Notes: generated by a model from the letters alone, not told the origin. A stretch of DNA of 64,000 nt from Streptomyces sp. CB02923 (GCF_001905005.1 NZ_LWKZ01000027.1:124001-188000); one strand, 5' to 3'. Positions 32,205-41,254 are shown, numbered from the stretch's first letter. Made by a program: numbers and translations.

Positions 32205-34601
32205 TCATCTCTTCGGGTCCGGCGGTTTCCCGTCGCGCTGAGGCGGTACGCAGGCACCGAGCCGATCGATCAGTTCGGCGCGGGTCTCCTCGAACAGCGG
32301 GTCGGACTGGTAGTCGCCGTGCCCCAGGATCTGGGCGGGCAGCGGGTGCTGGAGGGTCCGCCCGAAGGCGAGCGGGTCGCGCAGCGGGCCGAGGTCGATG
32401 GACGGGCCGTCCTCGCACGTCAGCCGTACGGGTCCGCCGATGGGGTCGGTGAGCCGCCAGAGGTTGCGCCAGTCGTCCATCTCCCGGTGCAGGCCGGTCA
32501 GCGCCTCCGGCCCGAAGCAGGCGGGGAACCAGCGCCCGTACAGGCGCTCCAGCGGTGACCCATAGGTGAGGAGCGCGACCCGGCTGCGGGTGACCAGGTC
32601 CAGCTGCCAGACGGCGGCCGCCGCCAGCACACTGCCCTGGGAGTGGCCGGAGATGACCAGGCGGCCGTCGTTGTTCTCGGTCCAGGTGGCCATCCGCCAC
32701 GTCAGGTCGGGGACGGCGCGCTCGGCGTAGCAGGGCGGCGCGAAGGGGTGCGCGGCGCGCGGCCAGAACGTGCCGACGTCCCACAGGATGCCGACGGTGC
32801 GGCGGGTGGAGCGGTCCCGGTAGGCGCGCCAGCCCATGACGGCGAGCAGCAGGACGCCGACGCCCATCAGCCAGGAGCCCAGCGACTCCGCCGTCGCGGC
32901 GGCCGTGTGCACGAGCAGCGGCGCCTGCTCCGTGGCGCGGCCGGGCGCGCGGTCGGTGAGCCAGGCGCCGGCCACGGCGCCGGCGCCCAGCACGAGGGTG
33001 ACCACGCAGACGGCGCCGATCAGGACCGGCGCGGAGTCGGTGAGCCCGGCCCGCGCGATGGTGCCGGCGATGCGCCGCACGCGGTCCTCGTCGGGCCGCT
33101 CCTGCTGGTCGTACAGGCCGGGGATGTCCGGTTCGACCCTGCGGCGTACCAGCATCATCTGGACAGCGGCCAGGACGGCGAAGGCGACGACGACGACCAG
33201 GAGCACCGGGAGCACCGACGCCTGCCAGGACAGCAGGACGGGCGGTCCGGCGATCGGGGCGCCCGCCTGGCCGGGGGACGCGCCGCCGTCCAGCCAGTCC
33301 CCCAGCCGCTCGGCCGCTCCCCCGGTGAGCACTCCGCCCAGCGCGCACCCCAGCAGGGCCACGGCCGCGCCGTGCAGGCCCTTCAGCGCCGCACGGCCGT
33401 CGCCGTGCCCGTGGCGGCGGGCGGCGCTCTGGAGGAAGCCCGCGGTGACGAGGAGGCCGAGGACCAGCAGGCCCTGGAAGACGGCGATGCCGCCGAAGGC
33501 GCCGCTGCCGGGCAGCCGGTCGCCGCTGACCCAGCCGGGCCGGGCCCAGGCCGTGTGGACGGCGGACAGGGCGAGCACGCCGAGCGCGCCGAACGGCAGC
33601 GCCCTGACCAGGAAGCGGTCGCGGTGTTCGTCCGGTTCGGCCTCGGAGCGCGCGGTGCGGCAGGCGACCCAGACGGTGAGCCCCGTCAGCAGCAGGACCA
33701 GGACGAGCAGCGCCCGGCCGGCGGCGGGCAGCGGGCCGGTGCTCCCCGTACGCCGGTCGAAGTCCACCGCGGCCGCGAGCAGCGCGGCGGCGATGGTCAG
33801 CAGCCCGGCCGCGGTGTGCGCGGCGCGCAGCCGGGCCACCACCCGGCGGCCGTACCAGAAGCCACGGCGGGTCAGTGCGGGGCGCTGGGCGGGCGGGACG
33901 TCACGGGAGGTGCCGGGGCGGCGAGGCGGCGGCGAGGCGGCCTCGTACGCGCTCCACGTACGGCGGGAGAGCCACCACAGGAAGCCGACGAGCAGCAGCG
34001 GCAGCGCGGCGGCGATCACGATGCGCCGGCCCGGCCCGCTCCACGCGCCGCCCTGCCCGGGGTTCAGGAAGCCCATCCAGGACTTGCCCGCCGAGCAGGC
34101 GGCGCTGCCCGCGCACTGCCAGGCCGTCAGGTCCAGGGCCACTTCGCACGCCGCGGCGACCAGCAGGACGGTGAGGCTGAGCGCGAGGAGGCGGACGAGG
34201 ATGTCGTACACGCGGTGGCCCTTGTGGCCGGTGGGGGCGGCGGGGCGCATCCAGTGGGCGAGGTTGGCGACCATGAAGGGGAGCAGGATCAGCCACAGGG
34301 CGCGGGCTCCGTTGCCGGAGGTGAGGTTGCACCAGCAGTACGCCTCGCGGATCGGTTCGGTGCGGTAGTCGTCGGGGCGCTGTTCGGCGTCGGCGTCGAC
34401 GGCCCTGCGGTACACGGCGGCGGTGTCGTCGCCGGTGACCAGGACGGTGCGCGGGTCGCCGAGCATCCGCTCGGGCGTCGTGCCGCCGACGCCGTGCACG
34501 AGGAGCTCCAGGGCGAGTTGCCGCTCGCCCGGTGGTGCGCCGTCCGGGGCGGTGCCCGGCCCGTTCGGAGTCGCTCGGTGCGTGCTGCTTCCGGTGTCCA
34601 C
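32205..34601 (-). CDS. Large membrane protein with a split alpha/beta-hydrolase fold
   Basis: 798 residues from GTG 34601 (ggggga site); a GTG at 34643 is possible. The N-terminus has a hydrolase strand and oxyanion stretch LALELLVHGVGGTTPERML. About ten hydrophobic helices fill residues about 110-590. The C-terminal 200 residues return to hydrolase fold with the nucleophile elbow VISGHSQGSVLAAAAV, an Asp in RLTDPIGGPV and a His in LGHGDYQSDP. It may be a membrane lipase or thioesterase with the catalytic fold split by a membrane insert. Substrate unknown. Confidence 0.78.
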   Translation of the reverse strand: MDTGSSTHRATPNGPGTAPDGAPPGERQLALELLVHGVGGTTPERMLGDPRTVLVTGDDTAAVYRRAVDADAEQRPDDYRTEPIREAYCWCNLTSGNGARALWLILLPFMVANLAHWMRPAAPTGHKGHRVYDILVRLLALSLTVLLVAAACEVALDLTAWQCAGSAACSAGKSWMGFLNPGQGGAWSGPGRRIVIAAALPLLLVGFLWWLSRRTWSAYEAASPPPRRPGTSRDVPPAQRPALTRRGFWYGRRVVARLRAAHTAAGLLTIAAALLAAAVDFDRRTGSTGPLPAAGRALLVLVLLLTGLTVWVACRTARSEAEPDEHRDRFLVRALPFGALGVLALSAVHTAWARPGWVSGDRLPGSGAFGGIAVFQGLLVLGLLVTAGFLQSAARRHGHGDGRAALKGLHGAAVALLGCALGGVLTGGAAERLGDWLDGGASPGQAGAPIAGPPVLLSWQASVLPVLLVVVVAFAVLAAVQMMLVRRRVEPDIPGLYDQQERPDEDRVRRIAGTIARAGLTDSAPVLIGAVCVVTLVLGAGAVAGAWLTDRAPGRATEQAPLLVHTAAATAESLGSWLMGVGVLLLAVMGWRAYRDRSTRRTVGILWDVGTFWPRAAHPFAPPCYAERAVPDLTWRMATWTENNDGRLVISGHSQGSVLAAAAVWQLDLVTRSRVALLTYGSPLERLYGRWFPACFGPEALTGLHREMDDWRNLWRLTDPIGGPVRLTCEDGPSIDLGPLRDPLAFGRTLQHPLPAQILGHGDYQSDPLFEETRAELIDRLGACVPPQRDGKPPDPKR

Positions 34602-34844
34602 TGGTCGTTCCCCCGATGCCGTGCGTGCCGGTCGGCGCCGCACGGTACCCGGCGGCGGCGTCCGCTGTCATGTCATGCTCAACCTGGCGCCCGGGTCCGG
34701 GCGCGCGGCCCTCGCGTATCCCGCGCCTGCACTCCTTCCCGCATACGCGGGCGTGCACCCCACCCCTTCGGGGCGGATGCGCCCGGCGCCGCGTGCGAGG
34801 ATGTGGGCGAAACGGCAGCCGGGCGGCGGAAGGGACAGGCCGGG

Positions 34845-35687
34845 GTGAGCGACAACCAGAACCTGCTCGCGGAGCAGCGGCGCGCTCTGATCCTCGACGA
34901 GGTCAGACGGCGCGGCGGCGTGCGCGTGAACGAACTGACGCGCAGGCTCAACGTCTCGGACATGACGGTCCGGCGGGACCTGGACGCCCTCGCCCGGCAG
35001 GGCATGGTGGAGAAGGTGCACGGCGGGGCGGTCCCGGTCAGCGAACCGAGCAGCCACGAGCCGGGCTTCGAGGCCAAGTCGGGGCTGGAGCTGAGCGCCA
35101 AGGAGGACATCGCCAAGGCGGCGGCCCGGATGGCGGCGCCCGGCGGAGCCATTGCCCTGGCGGGCGGCACGACCGCGTTCGCGCTGGCCCAGCAGCTGCT
35201 GGAGGTACCGGATCTGACGGTCGTCACCAACTCGGTGCGGGTGGCCGACGTGTTCTACAACGCGCAGCGCGCCGCGGCCGGCGGCGGCGCGCCCCGGCCG
35301 GGCGCGGCGACGGTGGTGCTCACCGGCGGGGTGCGCACCCCTTCGGACACCCTGGTGGGGCCGGTGGCGGACGCCGCGATCCGCTCCCTCCACTTCGACG
35401 TGCTCTTCCTCGGCGTGCACGGCATATCGGTGGAGGCCGGGCTGTCCACGCCCAACCTCGCCGAGGCGGAGACCAACCGCCACTTCGTCCGCTCGGCCCG
35501 CCGCGTCGTGGTGGTGGCCGACCACACCAAGTGGGGCACGGTGGGGCTCAGTTCCTTCGCCTCGCTGGAGGACGTGGACGTACTGGTGACCGACCGCGGG
35601 CTGTCCGCGCAGGCCCGCGAGGAGATCGCGGAGCTGCCGCCGGAGCTGGTCGTCGCGGGCGAGCCGGGCGACGGCACCGACGTCTGA
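34845..35687 (+). CDS. DeoR/GlpR family transcriptional regulator
   Basis: 280 residues from GTG 34845 (ggaaggga site). N-terminal DeoR HTH: AEQRRALILDEVRRRGGVRVNELTRRL and SDMTVRRDLDALARQGMVEKVHGGAV, the family signature. The C-terminal DeoRC sugar-phosphate sensor domain follows (GGTTAFALAQQLLEVPDLTVVTNSV, GVRTPSDTLVGPVAD, DHTKWGTVGLS). Regulators of this type control sugar or nucleoside catabolism genes and respond to a phosphorylated sugar. No such operon is adjacent, so it probably acts elsewhere. Confidence 0.92.
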   Translation: MSDNQNLLAEQRRALILDEVRRRGGVRVNELTRRLNVSDMTVRRDLDALARQGMVEKVHGGAVPVSEPSSHEPGFEAKSGLELSAKEDIAKAAARMAAPGGAIALAGGTTAFALAQQLLEVPDLTVVTNSVRVADVFYNAQRAAAGGGAPRPGAATVVLTGGVRTPSDTLVGPVADAAIRSLHFDVLFLGVHGISVEAGLSTPNLAEAETNRHFVRSARRVVVVADHTKWGTVGLSSFASLEDVDVLVTDRGLSAQAREEIAELPPELVVAGEPGDGTDV

Positions 35688-35699
35688 GGCGCGTACCGC

Positions 35700-36857
35700 T
35701 CAGCCGGACCAGGTGCCGCTCTCCAGGAACCGGTCGAGCGTCGCCGCGTACGGCGCGATGTCCAGGCCCTGCTCCTCCAGCCAGCTGTCGGAGTAGTACT
35801 TGTCCAGGTAGCGGTCGCCGGGGTCGCAGAGCAGGGTGACGACGGAGCCGGTGCGGCCCTCGGCGACCATCTCCGCCACGATCTTCAGCGCGCTCCACAG
35901 ACCGGTGCCCGTCGAGCCGCCCGCCTTGCGGCCGATGGCCTGTTCCAGGGCCCGTACGGCCGCCACGCTCGCCGCGTCCGGGACCTTCATCATCCGGTCG
36001 ACGGCCCCGGGCACGAAGCTGGGCTCCATGCGCGGCCGCCCGATGCCCTCGATGCGGGAGGCGGTGGCGCAGTCCGTCTTCGCGTCGCCGGTGCGCCAGC
36101 CGTCGAAGAAGCAGGAGTTCTCCGGGTCGGGCACGCAGATGCGGGTGTCGTACTGCATGTAGTGCACATAGCGGGCGATGGTCGCGGAGGTGCCGCCGGT
36201 GCCGGCCGTGGCGACGATCCAGGCAGGTTCCGGGTACCGCTCCAGCCGCAGCTGCTGGTAGATCGACTCGGCGATGTTGTTGTTGCCCCGCCAGTCCGTC
36301 GCCCGTTCGGCGTAGGTGAACTGATCCATGTAGTGCCCGCCCGACTCGGCGGCGAGCTGCGCGGAGACCGCGTAGACGGTCCGCGGGTCGTTCACCAGGT
36401 GACAGGTGCCACCGTGGAACTCGATCAGCCGGGTCTTTTCACGGCTGGTCGTGGCGGGCATGACCGCGATGAAGGGCACACCGATCAGGCTCGCGAAGTA
36501 CGCCTCGGAGACCGCGGTGGAGCCGCTGGAGGACTCGATGACGGGCTTGCCGGGCCGGATCCAGCCGTTGCACAGCCCGTAGAGGAACAGCGAACGGGCC
36601 AGCCGGTGCTTGAGGCTGCCGGTGGGGTGGGTCGACTCGTCCTTCAGGTACAGGTCGATGCCCCACTCCTCCGGCAGCGGGAAGCGCAGCAGATGGGTGT
36701 CGGCCGTCCGGTTGGCGTCCGCCTGCACCTTGCGGACGGCTTCTTTGAGCCAGGCCCGGTAGTCCGGATCGCTGCGGTCGACGTCCACGGTCGGCATCGG
36801 GCAGCCGCCCCCGGGCACCCGGTCCGCGGGGCTGTGTGGTGTCTGTGCGGTGCTCAT
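35700..36857 (-). CDS. PLP-dependent cysteine synthase/desulfhydrase family enzyme
   Basis: 385 residues from ATG 36857. Fold type II PLP enzyme: DESTHPTGSLKHRLA places the Schiff-base Lys at about 83, IESSSGSTAVSEAYFA is the substrate-binding SSGST loop and TAGTGGTSATIARYVHY the phosphate-binding Gly loop. Length and the FFDGWRTGDAKTDCATASRIEGIGRPR block (in parts) match the actinobacterial Cds1-like subgroup, whose Mycobacterium member is an L-cysteine desulfhydrase. The direction of the reaction cannot be read. It is monocistronic, with a TATAGT -10-like box upstream. Confidence 0.86.
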   Translation of the reverse strand: MSTAQTPHSPADRVPGGGCPMPTVDVDRSDPDYRAWLKEAVRKVQADANRTADTHLLRFPLPEEWGIDLYLKDESTHPTGSLKHRLARSLFLYGLCNGWIRPGKPVIESSSGSTAVSEAYFASLIGVPFIAVMPATTSREKTRLIEFHGGTCHLVNDPRTVYAVSAQLAAESGGHYMDQFTYAERATDWRGNNNIAESIYQQLRLERYPEPAWIVATAGTGGTSATIARYVHYMQYDTRICVPDPENSCFFDGWRTGDAKTDCATASRIEGIGRPRMEPSFVPGAVDRMMKVPDAASVAAVRALEQAIGRKAGGSTGTGLWSALKIVAEMVAEGRTGSVVTLLCDPGDRYLDKYYSDSWLEEQGLDIAPYAATLDRFLESGTWSG

Positions 36858-36911
36858 CGGCGCGCTCCCCGACGTCGTACGGAGCCCGCGCGGGACGCCG
36901 GGCCGGTTCCG

Positions 36912-36917
36912 ACTATA
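36912..36917 (-). promoter_or_regulatory. Promoter -10-like TATAGT for the cysteine synthase-like gene
   Basis: TATAGT on the minus strand, 55 nt before the ATG. No convincing -35 was found, as is common in Streptomyces. Confidence 0.35.
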
Positions 36918-37101
36918 GCCACCTGCCACACGCTTCTCACCTGCATAAACAACCCTTTGAGCACCTCCAAGCACCACCTGGGTCCGGGCCGCGGGCGAGC
37001 TTTGGCCAAGGGGTACTGGTGCACACGGCACGACGCAGGCAGACTGCGCACCAGGGGGCGGGTGGAGACCGCACGCCCGACGTGCTGAGGAGGTGAACGC
37101 C

Positions 37102-37392
37102 ATGGCGGAGCCCGAATTCAACGCCACCGGGGTGCGCATAGAGAGATGGCTGCTCCGGTCGCTCACCCGGGCGGGGCAAGTCGTGATCAAGGACGGCAGG
37201 CTGGCCCTGCTGACGAGTTACGGGACCGAGATAGACAGCGCGCCGGTCCAGGCCGTACAGGCGCACAAACCGCTGTTCGCGGCCCGCGACCGGGCCCTCG
37301 CCACCCTGAACGGCCACCGGTACTCGCTGACGCTGGGCACCCCGGACCGCTTCCTGGATGCCGTACGCGCGGCACGCTCCGCTCACGCTTGA
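37102..37392 (+). CDS. Small conserved actinobacterial protein, unknown
   Basis: 96 residues from ATG 37102, placed 8 nt after gaggagg; the in-frame GTG at 37093 overlaps that site. Soluble, one compact domain: RIERWLLRSLTRAGQVVIKDGRLALLTSYG then VQAVQAHKPLFAARDRALATLNG. I do not recognise the family. It precedes an HATPase gene by 172 bp on the same strand, a setting common for small regulators, but no function can be assigned. Confidence 0.7.
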   Translation: MAEPEFNATGVRIERWLLRSLTRAGQVVIKDGRLALLTSYGTEIDSAPVQAVQAHKPLFAARDRALATLNGHRYSLTLGTPDRFLDAVRAARSAHA

Positions 37393-37564
37393 CCGGGGTC
37401 CTTCGGGGGACGGTGCGGTTGCGGGAGCGCACTGGTGGGACGACCCTGGACTCGTATAACCGAGGGTTCACCAGCGGTGACACTGTGGTGGATGGCGGCA
37501 TCGCTGGATCCGATCTTCGCCCCCGTCGTACGAGGGCGCCCGACCTCATCAGGGAGTCGCGGTC

Positions 37565-38101
37565 GTGATCAGGCAGCCCAGCAGACACTGCACGGTGGAG
37601 CTCCAGGCCCTACCGGCACGGATCGGCCAGGTGCGCAGAATCGTGTCGGCGCAGCTCCGGTACTGGCGTCTCGACGCCTTGATAGACCCCGCGGCGCTCG
37701 GCGTGACCGAGCTGCTGGCCAACGTGCACCAGCACGCCGCGCCCAGCAAGCAGTGCACCGTGGAACTGCTCGTCCTCCTGGACCAGCTGACGGTGTCGGT
37801 GCGTGACCTGGACCCGCGGCTGCCCCGGGTACGGACGGCCGGGACCCTCGACACCGAGGGCCGCGGGCTGTCGCTGATCGCGGCCCTCAGCGAGAGCTGG
37901 GGAGTGCGGCCCGACGGCGGCGGCAAGGTCGTCTGGTTCACGCTTCCCGCCCTCACGCACGCACCCGAGGAGACGGGACGCCGTACGCCGGGGGGCCGCT
38001 CGTCCTGTGCCCGCGGCGTGGCAGCGCACGCACCGGGCGAACCGCCCCTGTGTGCACCGGTGGACAGCCGCTCCCGGGTGCGGGGTGCCGGGGTCGGTTG
38101 A
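37565..38101 (+). CDS. ATP-binding anti-sigma-type regulator (HATPase_c)
   Basis: 178 residues from GTG 37565. Single GHKL domain: N-box LGVTELLANVHQHA, the D-box-like SVRDLDPRLP and G2-type LDTEGRGLSLIAALSESWG, followed by VWFTLPA. A 40-residue low-complexity C-tail is extra. Such RsbW-like proteins, abundant in Streptomyces, pair with STAS antagonists or act in whiJ-like clusters. A TATAAC-like box lies about 110 nt upstream (37456-37461). Confidence 0.83.
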   Translation: MIRQPSRHCTVELQALPARIGQVRRIVSAQLRYWRLDALIDPAALGVTELLANVHQHAAPSKQCTVELLVLLDQLTVSVRDLDPRLPRVRTAGTLDTEGRGLSLIAALSESWGVRPDGGGKVVWFTLPALTHAPEETGRRTPGGRSSCARGVAAHAPGEPPLCAPVDSRSRVRGAGVG

Positions 38102-38240
38102 AGGGGTCCGGGTGCCGGGGCCGTCCGCCGCGTAGCGCGCGGGCCTGCAACTGGTGACGTACGCCGTGCGGACGTACGCCATCACCCGGCGGCGCGGAGC
38201 AGATTCGGGAGCGCGGTACTGAGCGCCCGCGCTCCCTCGC

Positions 38241-38555
38241 TCACACCGATCCGCCCTTGGACCCGGCGCCGAACCGCTCGTCCAGGACGGACAGCCTGCG
38301 CCAGTACTCGTCCTCGTCGATCTCCCCCGTCGCGAACCGCCGGGCGAGCAGGTCGATGGGCGACGGGTCGCCGCCGGCCACTGCGGGCCCGGCATCCCGG
38401 AACCCGCCGAACGGCCGCCGAGGGCCGTGTCCGCGCCACACGGCGCGCCGCAGCACCGTGATCACGCCGAACACGACGGCCGTCCAGAACAGCGGGAAGA
38501 GAAGGAACCAGGGGCCGGGGCCACCGTCGGTCCACGGGTGCGCGAGTTCGGACAT
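38241..38555 (-). CDS. SHOCT domain membrane protein
   Basis: 104 residues. One N-terminal transmembrane helix (GPWFLLFPLFWTAVVFGVITVL), a basic loop, then a C-terminal SHOCT motif (SPIDLLARRFATGEIDEDEYWRRLSVL in parts), a short helical oligomerisation module. Family members are small, often single-pass membrane proteins of unknown role. Start ATG 38555 is clear. Confidence 0.87.
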   Translation of the reverse strand: MSELAHPWTDGGPGPWFLLFPLFWTAVVFGVITVLRRAVWRGHGPRRPFGGFRDAGPAVAGGDPSPIDLLARRFATGEIDEDEYWRRLSVLDERFGAGSKGGSV

Positions 38556-38773
38556 GACAGGTCAGCTCCTTGTCGGCAGGTGCCGCGCGGGCCCCGTGCC
38601 CGGTGGTGCGCACAGGGCCGGCCCGGCTGCGGGGTTCGCCCTTCCGAGCCTGGCGCGCCGGGGGCCGCCGGTCGTCGTACGGCCGACGGCACCGCGCGTA
38701 CCGCCGGGGAAGTACGCGGGGAGGGAACGGCGCCGCAACCGATCACCGCGAGGCCCGGCCGCCATCTTTGTAA

Positions 38774-38792
38774 CTACTGGTATGTACAGTAG
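38774..38792. promoter_or_regulatory. 19-bp dyad, candidate autoregulatory TetR operator
   Basis: ctactg-7 nt-cagtag, 6-bp perfect arms, ends 4 nt before the ATG of the adjacent TetR gene, ideal for repression of its own promoter or translation start. Confidence 0.6.
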
Positions 38793-38796
38793 CTCC

Positions 38797-39387
38797 ATGA
38801 CCACTTCCGAACGGCTCATCGAGAGCACCCGGGAGCTCCTCTGGGAGCGCGGCTTCACCGGCACCAGCCCCAAGGCGATCCTTCAGCACGCAGGCGTCGG
38901 CCAGGGCAGCATGTACCACCACTTCTCCGGCAAGTCCGACCTCGCGCTCGCCGCCATCCGCCGCACCGCGGAAGCCATGCGGGCCACCGCCGACACCGCC
39001 CTCTCCGGGGACGGCGGCGCGTACGACCGCGTACGGGCCTACCTCCTGCGCGAACGCGACGTCCTGCGCGGCTGCCCGGTCGGCCGGCTGACCATGGACC
39101 CGGACGTCATCGCCGATCCGGCGCTGCGGCAGCCCGTCTTCGAGACGCTCGACTGGCTGCGCGGACGGATCGCCGCAATCCTCCGGGAGGGGCGCGAGCG
39201 CGGCGAGTTCGACGCGGAGCTGGACCCGGAAGGGACCGCCGCGGCCGTCGTCGCGACCGTGCAGGGCGGCTACGTGCTGGCCCGCGCCGCCGGATCGCCC
39301 GCCCCCTTCGACACCGCCGTGCACGGCGTGCTGTCCCTGCTCACGGCCCGCGCCACCGGCCCGGCCGACGCCGTCCGCCCCGCGTGA
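38797..39387 (+). CDS. TetR family regulator
   Basis: 196 residues from ATG 38797; an upstream ATG at 38782 would sit inside the operator-like dyad. The HTH is typical: LIESTRELLWERGFTGTSPKAILQHAGVGQGSMYHHFSGKSDLALAAI (in parts). The C-terminal domain (LRGCPVGRLTMDPDVIADPALRQPVFETLDWL) resembles the TetR_C group of LmrA/YxaF-like regulators. It heads a plus-strand cluster with DUF4865, a phosphotriesterase-like enzyme and a racemase, which it probably controls together with itself. Confidence 0.88.
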   Translation: MTTSERLIESTRELLWERGFTGTSPKAILQHAGVGQGSMYHHFSGKSDLALAAIRRTAEAMRATADTALSGDGGAYDRVRAYLLRERDVLRGCPVGRLTMDPDVIADPALRQPVFETLDWLRGRIAAILREGRERGEFDAELDPEGTAAAVVATVQGGYVLARAAGSPAPFDTAVHGVLSLLTARATGPADAVRPA

Positions 39388-39427
39388 TCCGCCACCACCC
39401 CCTCCCCCGCCGCCACTTGGAGCACCC

Positions 39428-40012
39428 GTGCACGCCCTGCAGTACGCCGCCACCCTCCCCGCCGACTACGACATGGAGATCATCCGCGACCGGGTACGGA
39501 CCCGGGGCCACCTCCTCGACGCCCACGAAGGGCTCGGGATCAAGGCGTACGGCATACGCGAACGCGGTGTCGACGGTTCGCCCGTCAATCAATACGCGCC
39601 GTTCTACCTCTGGGCCGACGCCCTGGCGATGAACCGCTTCCTGCTCGGTGACGGCTTCCGCGGCGTGATCCGCGACTTCGGCCGCCCGGAGGTGCGGCAC
39701 TGGATGGGCGTCCATCACGAGCGGGGACCGTCCGCCGGAGCGGTGCCCGGCTCCTTCGTCCGCCGTACGCAGGCCCTCGCCGAGGGGACGGATCCGGCCA
39801 CCGCCGTCGAGGAGGCGATGACCGGCCAGCGGCGGCTGGCCCGTACGGACGGCGTGCACACCACCGCGCTCGCGCTCGACCCCCGGCACTGGGAACTCGT
39901 GCACTTCACCCTCTGGGAAGGCACCGCACCCGCGACGGAGGGGGACCGCTTCCGGGTACTGCACCTGTCCGCGCCGGGGGCGAAGCTGCTGCCGACCGGG
40001 GCGCAGTGGTGA
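39428..40012 (+). CDS. DUF4865 family protein
   Basis: 194 residues from GTG 39428. Matches the DUF4865 pattern: MHALQYAATLPADYDMEIIR, KAYGIRERGVDGSPVNQYAPFYLW and LLGDGFRGVIRDFGRPEVRHW. The family often neighbours TetR regulators, as here (40 bp downstream of one). Predicted soluble ferredoxin-like/EthD-type fold, function unknown. Its TGA overlaps the GTG of the phosphotriesterase-like gene, so the two are co-translated. Confidence 0.82.
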   Translation: MHALQYAATLPADYDMEIIRDRVRTRGHLLDAHEGLGIKAYGIRERGVDGSPVNQYAPFYLWADALAMNRFLLGDGFRGVIRDFGRPEVRHWMGVHHERGPSAGAVPGSFVRRTQALAEGTDPATAVEEAMTGQRRLARTDGVHTTALALDPRHWELVHFTLWEGTAPATEGDRFRVLHLSAPGAKLLPTGAQW

Positions 40013-41127
40013 ACGGGACCGCGGAACCGACCGTCCGTACGGTCTCGGGCGACGTCTCCCCCGCCGCGCTGGGCCTCTGCGACGCCCACGACCACCTGTT
40101 CCTGCGCAGCCCGCAGCTCCCCGGTCAGGAACTCGACGACACCTCCGCGGCGGCGGCCGAGCTGCGGGCCTTCCGGGAGGCGGGCGGCGGCACGGTCGTC
40201 CAGTGGACGCCGTACGGCATGGGGCGGCGCGCCGGTGAACTGCCGCGCCTCGCGGAGGAGTCCGGGGTGCGGATCGTCGCGGCGACCGGGCTGCACCAGG
40301 CGGTTCATTACGCGGCCGGGGTGTTGGAGCGGGTGGCGGGGAGGGGTGGCGTGTCCTGGGGTGTGGGGGGTTCGGCGGGTTCGGGGGGCTCCGGGCGGTC
40401 GGGGGGTTCGGCCTCAGGTGGCGCGGAGTCGGCCTCAGGTGGCGCGGGTTCGGCCTCAGGTGGCGCGGGTTCGGCGGATCTGGCGGGGCTGTTCGTGGCG
40501 GAGCTGACGACGGGGATCGGCAGTTGGGGCGGGGGGTTCGGTGCCGACGGAGCGGACGGGGCCGCCGCGCGGCCGCGGGCCGGGATGATCAAAGTCGCCG
40601 GCGGCTTCCACGGCCTGGACGCGCACGCCGCGCACACCATGGCCGCGGCGGCCGAGGCGCACCACGCCACCGGCGCCCCCATCGGCGTCCACTTGGAGCT
40701 GGGCACCGGCGCACCGGACGTACTCGACCTGCTGTGCGGAAAGCTGGAGGTGCCGCCGGAACGGGTGATCCTGGGACACCTCAACCGCTCGCCCGACCCG
40801 GTCGCCCACCGGACGGCCGCCGCTGCCGGGGCCTACCTGGCCTTCGACGGGCCGTCCCGCGCCCATCACGCCACGGACTGGCGGCTGCCGGACGCACTGG
40901 CCGCGCTGGCGGACGCCGGGTACGGCGACCGGCTGCTGCTCGGCGGCGACACGACGACGGCGGCGGGCCGGTCGGTCGACGGCGGCCCCGGCATGCCCCA
41001 CCTGCTGCGCCGTCTGCGCCCGCGGCTCGAACAGACCCTGGGCGAGGCGCTGGTGCGGCGCATCTTCACGACGAACCCGGCCCGCGCGTTCGCGGTCGCG
41101 TGGGAGCCAGTGGCGGGCGGGAGTTGA
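40009..41127 (+). CDS. Phosphotriesterase-like metal-dependent hydrolase with repeat insert
   Basis: 372 residues from GTG 40009 (GTGA overlap). Amidohydrolase-fold enzyme: N-terminal LCDAHDHLFL gives the HxH metal pair; MIKVAGGFHG, IGVHLELG and ILGHLNRSPD supply Lys/His candidates; and GGDTTT the catalytic Asp. Phosphotriesterase-family members are mostly lactonases. A Ser/Gly/Ala-rich insert of about 45 residues (positions 117-155) is built from a 21-bp repeat (SASGGAG) and is absent from typical members. Probable partner of DUF4865; substrate unknown. Confidence 0.84.
   Translation: MNGTAEPTVRTVSGDVSPAALGLCDAHDHLFLRSPQLPGQELDDTSAAAAELRAFREAGGGTVVQWTPYGMGRRAGELPRLAEESGVRIVAATGLHQAVHYAAGVLERVAGRGGVSWGVGGSAGSGGSGRSGGSASGGAESASGGAGSASGGAGSADLAGLFVAELTTGIGSWGGGFGADGADGAAARPRAGMIKVAGGFHGLDAHAAHTMAAAAEAHHATGAPIGVHLELGTGAPDVLDLLCGKLEVPPERVILGHLNRSPDPVAHRTAAAAGAYLAFDGPSRAHHATDWRLPDALAALADAGYGDRLLLGGDTTTAAGRSVDGGPGMPHLLRRLRPRLEQTLGEALVRRIFTTNPARAFAVAWEPVAGGS
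40408..40470. repeat. 21-bp in-frame tandem repeat in the phosphotriesterase-like gene
   Basis: Three near-identical units from 40408, 40429 and 40450, encoding SASGGAG/E heptads in a surface insert. Confidence 0.85.
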
Positions 41128-41163
41128 TGCGGCCCGCCCCGGACTCGTTGAACGATGGGGACG

Positions 41164-41211
41164 TTGGACCGTAGAACCATCGGATCGTTGGACGCTTGAA
41201 CCATCGGATCG
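41164..41211. repeat. 24-bp tandem direct repeat upstream of a racemase gene
   Basis: Units 41164-41187 and 41188-41211 differ at 4 of 24 positions and share gaaccatcggatcg. A degenerate third copy precedes them. Located 44 bp before the racemase start: possible regulator-binding array. Confidence 0.7.
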
Positions 41212-41254
41212 GGCGACAATGGCGGCAGCGTAGCCGTCGGCCTCTGGAGGCAGC

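Noticed and set aside
32643..34844. Long plus-strand frame leading into the DeoR gene
   Set aside because: Antisense to the membrane hydrolase; Gly/Asp/Gln/Arg-rich, no motif. The DeoR domain starts cleanly at GTG 34845.
38102..38240. Direct repeat of gacgtacgcc between two genes
   Set aside because: Only two 10-nt copies in a convergent spacer; gtac-rich words are common in this genome, so no function inferred.
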